Shown here one piece after another: positions 48,394 to 58,877 of a DNA stretch of 64,000 bases; the first letter of the stretch is position 1, and the number at the start of each line of letters is the position of its first letter. Position numbers and translations under genes: made by a program. Source of the DNA: Teredinibacter turnerae (GTDB lineage Bacteria > Pseudomonadota > Gammaproteobacteria > Pseudomonadales > Cellvibrionaceae); assembly GCF_037935975.1 (NCBI RefSeq), contig NZ_CP149817.1, positions 4,526,001-4,590,000 of the forward strand, read 5' to 3'. Under the pieces are notes generated by a model. It saw nothing but the letters and a program-made list of their open reading frames with translations, did no database searches and was not told the DNA's origin.

Positions 48394-48699
48394 TTAAACG
48401 ACGACAACCGAGTTGTCGGCGCCACACGTATTGGGTACATACTTATCGGCGTCGTAGTCGTTTTCCCAGCACTCACCGTCTAGCACATAGCGGTATTCGT
48501 ACTCTTTGCCGGTTTCCAAGTCGATGGTGGTCGCGTAGGTGCCGTCCTTTTGTTTACGCAGAGGCGCATTTTCGTAGTCCCACTCGTTAAATTCCCCCGC
48601 CAAAAAAATTTTCTTTGAACGTTCGACCAAAGGTTCGGGCGCAATAAATTTAACTTTACAGACAGGCTTTGATTTTAGATACCTTTTATCCAGGCTCAT
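48394..48699 (-). CDS. Single-domain CBM48/AMPK-type glycogen-binding protein
   Basis: A 101-residue protein. ATG 48699 (GGAG nine bases before) trims an upstream extension that is not typical. The whole protein is one early-set Ig fold of the CBM48 type, with KIFLAGEFNEWDYENAPLRKQKDGTYATTIDLETGKEYEYRYVLDG as its signature. Such lone domains bind alpha-glucans and may target other proteins to glycogen. No glycogen gene is adjacent. Confidence 0.88.
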   Translation of the reverse strand: MSLDKRYLKSKPVCKVKFIAPEPLVERSKKIFLAGEFNEWDYENAPLRKQKDGTYATTIDLETGKEYEYRYVLDGECWENDYDADKYVPNTCGADNSVVVV

Positions 48700-49204
48700 G
48701 GTTTGAAACTCCAGACTTGTGTGGAAAATGCGTTTGCCAACCGGTGCCGGGTGGAGAGGAGAGCCGGCACCGGTTTTCTTCAGATACTTAACAACAATAG
48801 ATCGCAAATCGCGACAAAAAAAGTAAAGCGCATAAACCGGTTACTATCTAGCAATATAAGCACCAAAAACGAAAAAGTGGCGCAAAAACCAGATAACAAC
48901 AGGTTTCACCTAATTCAGTACAATATTCGACCATTTTTTCAACCAGCCAACAACCAGGAGGTAATAAACACGGCGTTTGGCCGCGCCAAAAATGGTCGCA
49001 CGAACACTTTTAGGGCGTCTCATCGTTTAGCCTGGCCCACCTTCCAACGCGCTTCTCAAGCGCTTTCGACGATGATAATCGCGACTAAGGCTCTCGCTCG
49101 AAAAAAAACCTGCGAGGCAGTGTGCGTATAAATCTGTACAATAGCGCCCCCTAATAACGCTAAACGTCCAATTTCAAACATCTCTCCGAGCGCAGGCGAA
49201 CCCT
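48700..49204. other. Intergenic region without a recognised feature
   Basis: A 505-base gap between the CBM48 gene and the aldo/keto reductase. A 142-codon open frame on the + strand (48703-49131) has no coding character and starts inside the CBM48 leader. TACAAT at about 49136 may be part of the reductase promoter. Confidence 0.4.
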
Positions 49205-50122
49205 ATGCCCACATCACTGACTCCCATTGCAGCACAAGGACCCAAAGTTTCCCGCTTTATCGCCGGCTACTGGCGTGTAAACCAGTGGAATAAAACACCT
49301 CAGGAATTACTGCGTTTCGCCAACGAGTGCCTGGAACTTGGTATCAGTACCGTCGACCACGCAATGGTGTATCGCAGTGAAGCTACTTTCGGGAAAGCAT
49401 TGGCGTTAGATCCCGGTTTACGTTCTCAGCTACAAATAGTGACCAAGTTCGGTATCAAGCCCATGGGGTTTGGCGAGCTTGGCGCGCAAGCGGTTAACCA
49501 CTATGACAGCAGCAGTGCGGCATTAATTCAATCGTTGGATGCATCCTTACAGGGGTTGGGTACCGACTATATCGATATTTTGTTAGTGCATCGCCCGGAT
49601 TACCTCATGGATGTGCGCGAGTTAGCCGCAACCATGGCGAGCCTGCGTGCAGAGGGAAAAGTGCGTTACTTCGGGGTGTCCAACTTTAATCCCCATCAAT
49701 TTGAGGTGCTGCAACGTGAACTACGCCAGAATGTACCCGCTGGCCTGGTGACGAATCAGATCGAATTTTCCCCGCTGCACCTCACCCCCCTGGAAGATGG
49801 CACACTGGAGCAATGCCAACTCAATGACTGCCGCCCGATGTTTTGGTCATGCCTCGGTGGCGGCAATCTGCTCGAGCCCACGTCTGAACGACATCAGCGA
49901 ATTCACAACGCCCTGCGCGTAGTAGCAGACGAACACGCTGTAGCGGCGCTCGAAACCATTGTGTACGCCTGGGTGAGAGCCCTGCCCTGTTCGCCACTGC
50001 CGCTATTGGGCACCAGTAATATCGAGCGGGTAAAAACCGCACTTGCGGCAGAGCACATTCAGTTAACACGCGAACAATGGTATCGGATCTGGGAAGCGTC
50101 TACGGGCCACCCAGTTCCCTGA
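49205..50122 (+). CDS. Aldo/keto reductase, YdhF-like
   Basis: A 305-residue cytoplasmic NADPH-dependent oxidoreductase. The (beta/alpha)8 barrel shows Asp and Tyr of STVDHAMVY, Lys of TKFGIKP and His of LLVHRPDYLMD, the four catalytic residues, and the cofactor-binding end PLLGTSNIERV. VSRFIAGYWRVNQW is typical of the YdhF branch. The physiological substrate is unknown. recQ starts 16 bases downstream, so the two are probably co-transcribed, without a clear functional link. Confidence 0.93.
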   Translation: MPTSLTPIAAQGPKVSRFIAGYWRVNQWNKTPQELLRFANECLELGISTVDHAMVYRSEATFGKALALDPGLRSQLQIVTKFGIKPMGFGELGAQAVNHYDSSSAALIQSLDASLQGLGTDYIDILLVHRPDYLMDVRELAATMASLRAEGKVRYFGVSNFNPHQFEVLQRELRQNVPAGLVTNQIEFSPLHLTPLEDGTLEQCQLNDCRPMFWSCLGGGNLLEPTSERHQRIHNALRVVADEHAVAALETIVYAWVRALPCSPLPLLGTSNIERVKTALAAEHIQLTREQWYRIWEASTGHPVP

Positions 50123-50138
50123 TATTGCATTACACCCC

Positions 50139-51944
50139 ATGTCCGAAAGTCCACTCGAGATACTGAATCACGTTTTTGGTTACGACAGTTTCCGCGCAAG
50201 TCAACGTGATATCGTCAACTGTGTTACCGGGGGCCAGGACGCCCTCGTGATTATGCCCACCGGCGGCGGCAAATCCCTGTGCTACCAAATTCCCGCGCTT
50301 GCGCGAACCGGCGTTGGCGTGGTGGTTTCTCCGCTGATCGCCCTGATGGAAGACCAGGTAAGCGCGCTGAAGGAGCTCGGCGTTAACGCCGGCTATTTAA
50401 ACTCCACGCTCGATTACGACACTGTATGGCACACGGAAAACGCAATCCGCAGCGGTGAGCTGGATATGGTTTACATCGCACCGGAGCGATTGATTCAAGA
50501 GCGGACCCTCGCCCTTCTCCACGACGCGAATATTGCACTGTTCGCCATTGATGAAGCCCATTGTGTTGCCCAGTGGGGACATGATTTTCGTGCTGATTAT
50601 TTAAAACTGGATATCCTCCACAACCAGTTTCCCAATGTACCGCGAATCGCGCTTACCGCTACCGCAGACGAACGCACTCGGGCAGAAATTATTGAACGGC
50701 TGCGGCTGGAAAACGCCCAGCAATTTATCAGTGGTTTTGATCGACCAAATATTCATTACCGGATTCAGCAAAAAAACAAACCGCGCGAACAGCTGTTACG
50801 ATTTTTAAAAGACGAGCAACAGGGCAATTGTGGCGTGATCTACTGTCTCTCCCGCGCCAAAGTCGAAGACACCGCCAACTGGCTGTGTCAGCAAGGTTTC
50901 AACGCGCTGCCCTATCACGCGGGGCTGCCTGCCAGCGTGCGACAGCAAAACCAAAGCCGCTTTCTGCGGGAAGACAATATTATTATTGTCGCTACCATCG
51001 CGTTTGGTATGGGCATCGATAAACCCGATGTGCGCTTTGTCTGCCATTTAGATATGCCCAAAAGTGTCGAGGCGTATTATCAGGAAACCGGGCGCGCCGG
51101 GCGCGACGGCCAGCCATCCACGGCCCTGCTGCTTTACGGACTGGAAGACATTGTCAAATTGCGTCAGATGACCGAAAACTCTGACGGCTCGGAAATGTTT
51201 AAACGGCAGGAGCAACACCGACTCAACGCTATGCTGGGGCTGTGTGAGGTCACCGGTTGCCGACGCCAGGTGCTATTGCGGTATTTTGGTGATGAGATGC
51301 CAGAACCCTGCGGCAACTGCGATAACTGCGACAGCCCACCCGACACATGGGACGCCACTGAAGCCGTGCGCAAAGCGCTGAGTTGTGTCTATCGCAGTGG
51401 CCAGCGTTTCGGCGCCAGCCATGTGATCGCCATTTTACGCGGCAGCGACAATGAAAAAATTCGCACCTGTGGCCACAATCATTTATCGACTTACGGTATC
51501 GGTAAAGAACTGTCTGCGGATGAATGGCGCTCGGTGTTTCGCCAGCTTATCGCCAGCGGATTACTCGCTGTCGACACCGCCGGCTACGGCGCCCTGCAGC
51601 TCACCGAACAGTGCCGTCCTATTCTGCGCAACGAACAGACGATTGCACTGCGTCGCGACAAGCCGACTCAAACACGTGCAGCCCAGCGCAAGCCGGCGCA
51701 GGACATCGACGATGCGCAAATTCCGCTGTGGAATGCACTGCGCCGCGTTCGCAAAGAGTTGGCAGACGAACATGGCGTTCCGCCGTATGTTATTTTTCAT
51801 GACGCAACACTGAAAGACATGCTCGAGAAGTTTCCACTGAGTGAGTGGGAAATGCTTTCAGTCACCGGTGTCGGCGACCGTAAAATGGCGCAGTTTGGCG
51901 AAGCCTTTTTAGATGTGTTTCGCGAATTCGAGTATGACCAATAA
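50139..51944 (+). CDS. recQ: ATP-dependent DNA helicase RecQ
   Basis: A 601-residue 3'-5' helicase of recombination and fork repair. Walker A is GGGKSLCYQIP, Walker B is DEAHC, and the RecQ-specific aromatic-rich loop is AHCVAQWGHDFR. The RQC zinc site shows GCRRQVLLRYFGDE...CGNCDNC, and a C-terminal HRDC domain spans about 520-595. Size and order match E. coli RecQ. No strong ribosome binding site precedes the ATG. Confidence 0.96.
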   Translation: MSESPLEILNHVFGYDSFRASQRDIVNCVTGGQDALVIMPTGGGKSLCYQIPALARTGVGVVVSPLIALMEDQVSALKELGVNAGYLNSTLDYDTVWHTENAIRSGELDMVYIAPERLIQERTLALLHDANIALFAIDEAHCVAQWGHDFRADYLKLDILHNQFPNVPRIALTATADERTRAEIIERLRLENAQQFISGFDRPNIHYRIQQKNKPREQLLRFLKDEQQGNCGVIYCLSRAKVEDTANWLCQQGFNALPYHAGLPASVRQQNQSRFLREDNIIIVATIAFGMGIDKPDVRFVCHLDMPKSVEAYYQETGRAGRDGQPSTALLLYGLEDIVKLRQMTENSDGSEMFKRQEQHRLNAMLGLCEVTGCRRQVLLRYFGDEMPEPCGNCDNCDSPPDTWDATEAVRKALSCVYRSGQRFGASHVIAILRGSDNEKIRTCGHNHLSTYGIGKELSADEWRSVFRQLIASGLLAVDTAGYGALQLTEQCRPILRNEQTIALRRDKPTQTRAAQRKPAQDIDDAQIPLWNALRRVRKELADEHGVPPYVIFHDATLKDMLEKFPLSEWEMLSVTGVGDRKMAQFGEAFLDVFREFEYDQ

Positions 51945-52498
51945 CAGTAGCGCCGGTTGAATACGTGCTTGTAGAGTTCATAGAAAACCTATGGAAGTCG
52001 CATTTTTTTGTGGCGATTCTGGTAGGATGATTGCGGCTGCAACAACGTGGTTAACCGGGCCTGTTACCACTGGTTTGAGCAACTAAAAAAATAATAATAA
52101 AAAGTGTATTTCTCGCGTCGTCACACCGACTAAATTATTAAGTTTAAACTAAGCGTTTTAGATTAAAACAACACTACCTCATAAATTTCCGTATGGGTTA
52201 ACCGGATTGAGCGCCGCTAAAAATGTGCTCAGCACCGAGGTAAAAGAATTTTGTTCATCAGTCCCTGTGATTTACGTTCCCGCGTCCGCGACGCGTTTAT
52301 TTTACAGCGAGCTCCCAGAGCAAACTCATTAGGAAATACCCGGCTAGTACATTGTCAGGCGCTAACGAAGTTTTTGATTGCAAATTAAAAATGCGCTTGC
52401 GTCAGCCAGCCACCTGTATCGAGTCAAACCAGCGGTAACAGGCCCAGAACGTTCTCCCGTTTTTGTCAGCCATACAATAAAAACTCAGGAGAAAATCA
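51945..52498. other. Long AT-rich upstream region of the GH9 cellulase
   Basis: A 554-base gap. It is dominated by a 389-bp segment with inverted repeat ends (listed separately). No gene is supported. The GH9 ribosome binding site AGGAGA lies at its right end. Confidence 0.45.
52057..52445. repeat. 389-bp segment bounded by GGGCCTGTTACC inverted repeats
   Basis: The left end GGGCCTGTTACCACTGGTTT (from 52057) pairs with the right end (reverse complement GGGCCTGTTACCGCTGGTTT, to 52445), with one mismatch in at least 22 bases. The core differs little from the MITE-like element at 42076 (GGGCCTGTTAACACTAATT). The body is AT-rich without a gene. No clear target duplication is seen, so this could be an old element or a paired regulatory repeat; it ends 53 bases before the cellulase start. 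Confidence 0.6.
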
Positions 52499-55123
52499 AT
52501 GCTATTCAAGCACAAGAAACGAATGTTCAAAACGGCAAGCTGCGGCCTTGCTTTTGCCGTTGTGTCTGCGCTGGCAAGCGCAGGCGCGGACGCGGCTGTT
52601 GGCAACCCGCGTTTGAACCAGGTGGGCTACCTGCCCAACAGTGCCAAGGTTGCCAGCTACCACGCATCTAACAATACCCCGCAAGCGTGGGAAATCACCC
52701 AAAACGGCACCGTTATCGCCAATGGCATGACTTCGCCTACCGGCGTCGATGTTGCGTCCGGGGAAAATGTCCACCACATCGATTTTTCTGCAATCGCTAA
52801 CACCGGCAGCAATTTTGTTCTCCACGTCGGTGGCGACGAAAGCTACCCGTTCGATATAGGCGAACATACCTTTACGCCTGTACTTTACGATTCCATTCGC
52901 TACTTCTATCACAACCGTTCAGGTATCGCGATCGAAACGCAATATACCGGAGGTGGCAATGGCAGTTACGCGGCCAACAGCCAGTGGTCACGGCCGGCTG
53001 GCCACATTAATCAAAACGCCAACCAGGGCGACTACGCCGTTCCATGCTGGAGCGGTAGCGGCTGCAACTACGCACTGGACGTAACCAAAGGCTGGTACGA
53101 TGCGGGCGACCACGGAAAGTACGTCGTGAATGGCGGCATTTCTGTGTGGAAATTACTTAACATGTATGAGCGCGCGCTCTACATCAGTAACAGTGCAGAC
53201 AAGTACGCCGACGGTACCCTGAACATTCCAGAAAGCGGTAACGGGGTTGCGGATATTCTCGACGAAGCCCGCTGGCAAATGGAATTTTTAATGGCGATGC
53301 AAGTGCCGGAAGGCGAAACCAAGGCGGGTATGGCACACCATAAGATGCACGATGTGGGCTGGACCGGCCTGCCCCTGGCGCCACACGACGATAGTAATGA
53401 ACGTGCCCTGGTACCGCCCTCGGTAACAGCAACCCTTAACCTGGCTGCAACCGGCGCCCAGTGTGCACGCTTATTTGCCAGCGTCGATTCAGCGTTTGCA
53501 GATCAATGTCTGGCCTCCGCCGAGCGCGCCTGGGATGCCGCAATGGCAAACCCGGATGATATCTACACCGGCGGTTACGACAATGGCGGTGGCGGCTACG
53601 GCGATAGAAGCGCTGCCGATGAATTTTTCTGGGCGGCAGCCGAACTTTACATCACCACCGGCGACAGCCAATACCTGCCCACGATCAACAACTACGAAAT
53701 CACCCGCACCGATTGGGCGTGGCCAGATACCGAACTGCCTGGCCTGATGTCGTTGGCTGTTGTTCCAACCAGTCACACAGCGGCGCTCTCCGCGAGCGCG
53801 CGCCAACAGTTGATTGCCATAGCCGATGGCCACGTTGCCACCATCAACAGCAACGGTTACATGGTACCGAGCACCGAAGAGGAGTATTACTGGGGCTCCA
53901 ACAACGTAGTCGCTAACAAAATGGCGCTCATCGGGCTGGCGTACGACTTCACAGGAAACGACGCTTACGGTAAAGCCTTCTCGAAAGCCATGGACTACCT
54001 GTTCGGTAACAACAGCCTGAGTTTTTCATTTATCAGCGGCCATGGAGAAGACGCCCTTACCCAACCACACCACCGTTTTTGGGCGGGTGCGTTGAGCGGC
54101 AGCTACCCATGGGTACCGCCTGGTGCACTGTCTGGCGGGCCAAACAGTGGTCTTGAAGACGACACCGCCTCCGGCCAGATTGGCGGCTGTGTTGTCACTC
54201 CAGCTAAGTGCTTTATCGACGACATTAATTCCTGGTCCACCAACGAAATCACCATTAACTGGAACAGTGCACTGGCCTGGGCTCTGGCATTCTATGATGA
54301 CTACGCTGACAGCAACGGCGGTTCAAGCAGCAGCTCATCGTCCAGCTCTTCTTCGAGTTCTTCGTCCTCCAGCAGCTCGTCGTCTTCAAGTAGCTCCAGC
54401 AGCTCAAGTTCGAGTAACTCTACGTCGAGCACGTCATCCAGTTCATCCAGCTCCAGCAGTTCGTCGTCCAGCTCAAGCAGCTCTTCTTCGAGCAGCTCAA
54501 GTTCATCAGGTGGAGCCTGCGTGGAAATGTGCCAATGGTACCAGGACGCGCCACGCCCACTGTGTCAAAACCAGGACAATGGCTGGGGCTGGGAAAACAA
54601 TCAGAGCTGCATCGGCCGCAACACCTGCGCCAGCCAGTCTGGCAATGGCGGCATTATCTCCGTGTGCGACGGTGGCAGCTCCAGCAGCTCGAGTTCATCA
54701 AGCTCGTCCAGTAGCTCGTCCTCCAGCTCAAACTCATCGTCGAACTCAAGCAGCAGCTCTTCGTCTAGCAGTTCATCTTCTAGCAGCTCATCGTCCAGCA
54801 GCTCTTCATCGAGTGGTTCTGGTACATCTGGCATCACCTGTGCTGTTACACGTATGAATCATTGGGGCAGTGGCTATCAAATCGACGTCGCGGTGACCAA
54901 CAGCGGTAATTCACCTGTTAATGGCTGGACAATTCAGCTCGACTTCGGCGAACCAGCGCAAGTGACCAACTCCTGGAATGTACAGCTCAGTTCATCAGGA
55001 AACTATGTGACTGCGAATAATATTGGCTGGAACGGCAATATTGGTGCAGGTCAATCTGTGAGCTTCGGCCTGCAAGGCAGCTCAGACGGCTCACTCGCCA
55101 CACCGAGCTGTCGCGGTTTGTAA
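52499..55123 (+). CDS. Secreted GH9 cellulase with CBM10 and CBM2
   Basis: An 874-residue extracellular endoglucanase. A signal peptide is cut near GADA-A. An N-terminal Ig-like CelD_N domain (about 33-115) precedes the GH9 barrel (about 120-605). Asp201 and Asp204 in [10 protein letters not shown] and Glu583 in TNEITINW are the catalytic residues. A poly-Ser linker (609-670) leads to a CBM10 (about 672-725, Cys-rich, with CQWYQDAP and GWGWENN). A second poly-Ser linker leads to a C-terminal CBM2 (about 779-874, Cys near each end, MNHWGSGYQ and NGWT). It should cut beta-1,4-glucan in cellulose. The linkers mix TCN and AGY serine codons, which argues for selection on protein. AGGAGA precedes the ATG by seven bases. 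Confidence 0.97.
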   Translation: MLFKHKKRMFKTASCGLAFAVVSALASAGADAAVGNPRLNQVGYLPNSAKVASYHASNNTPQAWEITQNGTVIANGMTSPTGVDVASGENVHHIDFSAIANTGSNFVLHVGGDESYPFDIGEHTFTPVLYDSIRYFYHNRSGIAIETQYTGGGNGSYAANSQWSRPAGHINQNANQGDYAVPCWSGSGCNYALDVTKGWYDAGDHGKYVVNGGISVWKLLNMYERALYISNSADKYADGTLNIPESGNGVADILDEARWQMEFLMAMQVPEGETKAGMAHHKMHDVGWTGLPLAPHDDSNERALVPPSVTATLNLAATGAQCARLFASVDSAFADQCLASAERAWDAAMANPDDIYTGGYDNGGGGYGDRSAADEFFWAAAELYITTGDSQYLPTINNYEITRTDWAWPDTELPGLMSLAVVPTSHTAALSASARQQLIAIADGHVATINSNGYMVPSTEEEYYWGSNNVVANKMALIGLAYDFTGNDAYGKAFSKAMDYLFGNNSLSFSFISGHGEDALTQPHHRFWAGALSGSYPWVPPGALSGGPNSGLEDDTASGQIGGCVVTPAKCFIDDINSWSTNEITINWNSALAWALAFYDDYADSNGGSSSSSSSSSSSSSSSSSSSSSSSSSSSSSSSNSTSSTSSSSSSSSSSSSSSSSSSSSSSSSSGGACVEMCQWYQDAPRPLCQNQDNGWGWENNQSCIGRNTCASQSGNGGIISVCDGGSSSSSSSSSSSSSSSSSSNSSSNSSSSSSSSSSSSSSSSSSSSSSSGSGTSGITCAVTRMNHWGSGYQIDVAVTNSGNSPVNGWTIQLDFGEPAQVTNSWNVQLSSSGNYVTANNIGWNGNIGAGQSVSFGLQGSSDGSLATPSCRGL

Positions 55124-55137
55124 TTGCGACCTAGTCT

Positions 55138-55171
55138 CCCCACGTTGCCTGCGAGAAATCGTGGGCAACGT
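55138..55171 (+). terminator. Hairpin after the cellulase gene
   Basis: ACGTTGCC and GGCAACGT pair with a 14-base loop, 15-20 bases after the stop codon. No T run follows, so termination efficiency is doubtful. The remaining gap to 55565 is AT-rich and shows no gene. Confidence 0.4.
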
Positions 55172-55565
55172 ATTGCACTTTAAGGAAGCCATTAACCTGT
55201 AAATTTTATAGTGTCTTTATTTCCGTCTAAAAATCCGCCCGCCACCGGCTTCAAATACTGATTTTCCGTACCAGGTTAACAGTATATTTCGCGCCTATAT
55301 TTTTTCACTCAATTATTGACAAGTAACAAAGCACAAACGCCTGTCACTGATATTCCCATTATTTATACTGAAAAATAGCCGCTTGTTACCCATCTATAAG
55401 AACCAGATCTATATACTCCAGACTAATAGACAAGTTTTTTATTTAAGGTTTTTTTTCGCTTTTTTAATAATAAAAAAAACTAAACTATAAATAAGCGTAA
55501 TGACCGGCACCGAACTCAAAAGCGGGCCTTTGTTTAAATGCAGTATGCAAAAAGGACTAGCAGTT

Positions 55566-55826
55566 ATGAAAAACAAAGATGCACTGATTATTGCCAACAG
55601 CCTGCTCTGCGAAATACGACTCCTGCTCAACCAAGGAAAAGCAGCCCAGGCACAACGCGTCGCCGAAATTGGCCAAACACTGCCAACGGACGAAGCCAAC
55701 ATCACCCGAGAAGTAGTCACTTACGAAAAGCTGTTTAACTATATGAACGATTTTCCCGACCGTCAGGATCTTCTCCATTTCATGCCCCTGCTGCAGGTAG
55801 AAACACAGCATGTGGCTCAGGCCTAA
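55566..55826 (+). CDS. Small hypothetical helical protein
   Basis: An 86-residue soluble protein from ATG 55566, with AAAGGA about ten bases upstream; the frame extends further up without a good start. It is almost wholly helical (DALIIANSLLCEIRLLLNQGKAAQAQRVAEIGQTLP), with no known motif. A good terminator follows directly, and it is placed alone between cellulase and hrpB, so it is probably a real single-gene unit. Function unknown. Confidence 0.65.
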   Translation: MKNKDALIIANSLLCEIRLLLNQGKAAQAQRVAEIGQTLPTDEANITREVVTYEKLFNYMNDFPDRQDLLHFMPLLQVETQHVAQA

Positions 55827-55834
55827 AAACCTCG

Positions 55835-55865
55835 ACCGGGAGCCTAAAGCTCCCGGTTTTTCTAT
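55835..55865 (+). terminator. Rho-independent terminator of the small gene
   Basis: ACCGGGAGC and GCTCCCGGT pair around CTAAA, followed by five T, starting nine bases after the stop. Confidence 0.92.
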
Positions 55866-55936
55866 TTCCTCGCAAACAGCGCTACTATCGGTGCGCGCAT
55901 AAACGTTAAAATGAGACCTTTTGCGTCTTATTTAAC

Positions 55937-58501
55937 GTGACTACGGCAAAAACCTCTTTCGCTCGACTCCCTCAGCTTCCCATCATAACGCTCCTGGACG
56001 AGTTAGTGCTCACACTGCAGCATCACCACCAACTCGTGCTGGAAGCGCCGCCCGGCGCAGGCAAAACCACGCTGGTTCCCCTGGCCTTGCGCAACGCAGA
56101 ATGGCTGCGCGGCCGAAAAATTGTCATGCTCGAACCGCGCCGCGTTGCCGCCAAGGCGGCAGCAGTACGAATGGCAGCGTTGTTGGATGAGCCTGTTGGC
56201 AAGACCGTCGGCTACACCATGCGACTTGAACAGAAATGTTCGCGGGACACCATCATAGAAGTCGTTACGGAAGGCATACTGACCCGCCGTCTCCAGCAGG
56301 ACCCATCGCTGGATGACACCGCACTGGTGATTTTCGACGAATTTCACGAACGCAGTATGCATTCGGATCTTGGTCTGGCGCTGTGCATGCAGAGCCGTGA
56401 ATTATTGCGCGACGATACCGACCCACTCAAACTATTGGTCATGTCCGCCACGCTCGATGCGCAAGCAATCGCAGACTTACTCGGTGGCGCCCCCAAGTTA
56501 ACCAGCGCCGGCCGCAGTTTCCCGGTAGAAATAAAGTACGCGCAGCTCACTCCCGAACGCACCGACCTGATATCGACACTGGCCACAACTGTTGCCCAGG
56601 CGCTGAGTAAACACAGTGGCGACTGCCTGGTTTTCCTCCCTGGGCAGCGAGAAATTCATCAACTGAAAGCGGCGCTAACGGCGTCGCTGAGTAACGAGAT
56701 CGCGGTAATGCCACTTTACGGCAGCTTGTCACTCGCTGAGCAACAGAAGGCATTAGCACCTCTCACAACGGAACCGATAAAAACCCGCAAAGTCGTGCTG
56801 GCAACGGACATTGCCGAAACCAGCCTCACCATCGAAGGCGTTCATATCGTTGTAGACAGTGGCCTGGCACGCAAGCCGAAGTTCGACCCGCGCACCGGGA
56901 TGACCCGCCTGCATACAGGGCCTGTTTCTATTGCATCCAGCATTCAGCGCGCGGGCCGGGCGGGCAGACTGGCGCCCGGCAACTGCTATCGCTGCTGGAC
57001 CGAAACTGCTCAACACCAACGCGCAGCGCAAGCAACACCCGAAATTTTACAATCGGATTTGGCACCCCTGGCAATGCAGTTGCTGCAGTGGGGGGTCAAC
57101 GATCCGGCACAACTGCAGTGGTTGGATGAACCACCAAGACCCGCGTTTCAGCAAGCCTGTGACCTTCTATTTAGGCTCAACGCTATAGATACGCCCACCG
57201 CTTGTGCATTAAACGAACACGGCCAAGCAATGGCCGCGCTACCTCTGCACCCACGTCTCGCGCACCTACTCCTTGTTGCAACCGAACTTGAACGCCTACC
57301 GCTAGCCGCCAGTGTCGCTGCAATATTAAGTGAGGCCACACCCGATATAGGACAACGCACAGATCTGATGCTTGTAGTCGAGACAGTTGAGGGGCGTCGC
57401 ACACTGCCTGGTCAACATCGAGCCTGGCTTCAGCGTATTCGACAACAACGCGGGCTCCTGCTATCGCTGCTCGGCCACAATCGAGATGCCATGAGTACGG
57501 ATGAGGACCTAAATGCGTTGGGATTGTTGATCGCGAGCGCCTACCCGGAGCGGATCGCACGCAAGCGATCGCAGGGCCGCAATCGATACTTACTGGCCAA
57601 TGGCCGCGCCGCCCAACTCTCGGCCAACGATCCTTTGGCGGGCACGGAGTGGCTCGCAATCGCGGATATCGGCGGGGTCACCAATCAATCAGAAGACCGG
57701 ATATTCGCCGCCGCCAGCTTGACCCCAGAAGATTTTGATGGCGGCCTGGCGACGCAAAAAACACAAGAACGCGTTATTGAGTGGCGGGAAAACCGTTTAG
57801 TCGCTCAGGATCAAGTACGCATAGGTGCGATATCGCTTGAACAGCGCGCGGCATCAGATGTAACTGCCGATGACCGCACCGCGGCAACCCTGAACTATAT
57901 CCGCCAGCAAGGGCTTGGGGTACTGCCGTGGAATAGCGATATCAACCAGTGGCGCGCGCGCGTGGCTTTAGTACGTGAAAACGATAACTCGCCAGAGCTA
58001 TGGCCAGACTTAAGCGATGAAGCACTGGCAGCGACAATCGACGATTGGCTCGCCCCCTACCTCATCGACATTGATAACCTGCAAAGCGTAAAACGCCTCG
58101 ATCTGGCAAGCATTGTTCACGCAATGCTTCCGTGGTCGCAACAACAGCTTTTGGAGCAACTCGCGCCAGCGCGTATCAGCGTGCCCTCCGGAAATCGCAT
58201 CAGTATTAACTACCTGCACTCACCACCGCAATTGGAAGTGAAATTACAGGAGATGTTTGGTTGTGAGGAGACCCCGAGCATCATCCATGGCAAGGTTGCC
58301 CTACTGATTCACCTGCTCTCACCCGCTCGGCGGCCATTACAAATTACACAGGATCTCGCCGGGTTCTGGCGGAATGGGTACGAGGCTGTCAAAAAAGAAA
58401 TGAAAGGCCGCTACCCGAAACACCCCTGGCCAGACGACCCACTCTCAGCGCAGGCAACTCAATTAACAAAAAGACGCTTAAGCGCGGACGCAAAAAAATA
58501 A
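55937..58501 (+). CDS. hrpB: DEAH-type ATP-dependent helicase HrpB
   Basis: An 854-residue putative RNA helicase. Motif I is APPGAGKTT, motif II is DEFHERS (the DEFH form is usual in HrpB), motif III is SATLD and motif VI is QRAGRAGR. The C-terminal HrpB domain (about 730-850) has WSQQQLLEQLAPARISVPSGNRISINY and the PLQITQDLAGFWRNGYEAVKKEMKGRYPKHPWPDDP signature. Full family length. GTG start at 55937 with no clear ribosome binding site. Its cellular role is not well known. Confidence 0.95.
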   Translation: MTTAKTSFARLPQLPIITLLDELVLTLQHHHQLVLEAPPGAGKTTLVPLALRNAEWLRGRKIVMLEPRRVAAKAAAVRMAALLDEPVGKTVGYTMRLEQKCSRDTIIEVVTEGILTRRLQQDPSLDDTALVIFDEFHERSMHSDLGLALCMQSRELLRDDTDPLKLLVMSATLDAQAIADLLGGAPKLTSAGRSFPVEIKYAQLTPERTDLISTLATTVAQALSKHSGDCLVFLPGQREIHQLKAALTASLSNEIAVMPLYGSLSLAEQQKALAPLTTEPIKTRKVVLATDIAETSLTIEGVHIVVDSGLARKPKFDPRTGMTRLHTGPVSIASSIQRAGRAGRLAPGNCYRCWTETAQHQRAAQATPEILQSDLAPLAMQLLQWGVNDPAQLQWLDEPPRPAFQQACDLLFRLNAIDTPTACALNEHGQAMAALPLHPRLAHLLLVATELERLPLAASVAAILSEATPDIGQRTDLMLVVETVEGRRTLPGQHRAWLQRIRQQRGLLLSLLGHNRDAMSTDEDLNALGLLIASAYPERIARKRSQGRNRYLLANGRAAQLSANDPLAGTEWLAIADIGGVTNQSEDRIFAAASLTPEDFDGGLATQKTQERVIEWRENRLVAQDQVRIGAISLEQRAASDVTADDRTAATLNYIRQQGLGVLPWNSDINQWRARVALVRENDNSPELWPDLSDEALAATIDDWLAPYLIDIDNLQSVKRLDLASIVHAMLPWSQQQLLEQLAPARISVPSGNRISINYLHSPPQLEVKLQEMFGCEETPSIIHGKVALLIHLLSPARRPLQITQDLAGFWRNGYEAVKKEMKGRYPKHPWPDDPLSAQATQLTKRRLSADAKK

Positions 58502-58877
58502 CGGCGATGCGGCCTAGCCTATCGAATAAGGAAAGCGGCAGGTGGGAAATCGCAGCTCGAATATTAGCGCGCCAAAAATAGACAATTGAGTTTTTATTGT
58601 TCGTCGCACCCGACCACTCCAGCGTCTAAAATTTTCGAGAAAAGCGACATCCGCCACTTTTACATAAAAGAGCACAGGTTGGTTTTTGTCACTTCCACTA
58701 TAATGCGCGTTCGTCTTAGCTTACGTAAAACCGCAACCGCCAAGCTTGGTAAATTAGTGTGAGCACTGACCGTTCAAGCATAAAAATTATGCTTACATTT
58801 TTAGTCGCATATTTACCGGGGGCAAACAGACAAAAGCCCTGAACGCGTAACAAACCATCACTGCGCCATAACAACCT
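58502..58877. other. Intergenic region with a candidate promoter
   Basis: No gene is seen. A perfect TATAAT at 58699-58704 may be the -10 box of the histidine kinase gene, which would then have a leader of about 170 bases. The -35 region is not convincing. Confidence 0.4.

Noticed and set aside
54601-54837. 78-codon acidic Glu/Leu/Asp repeat open frame
   Set aside because: It is the reverse strand of the second poly-Ser linker; the repeat follows from serine codons.
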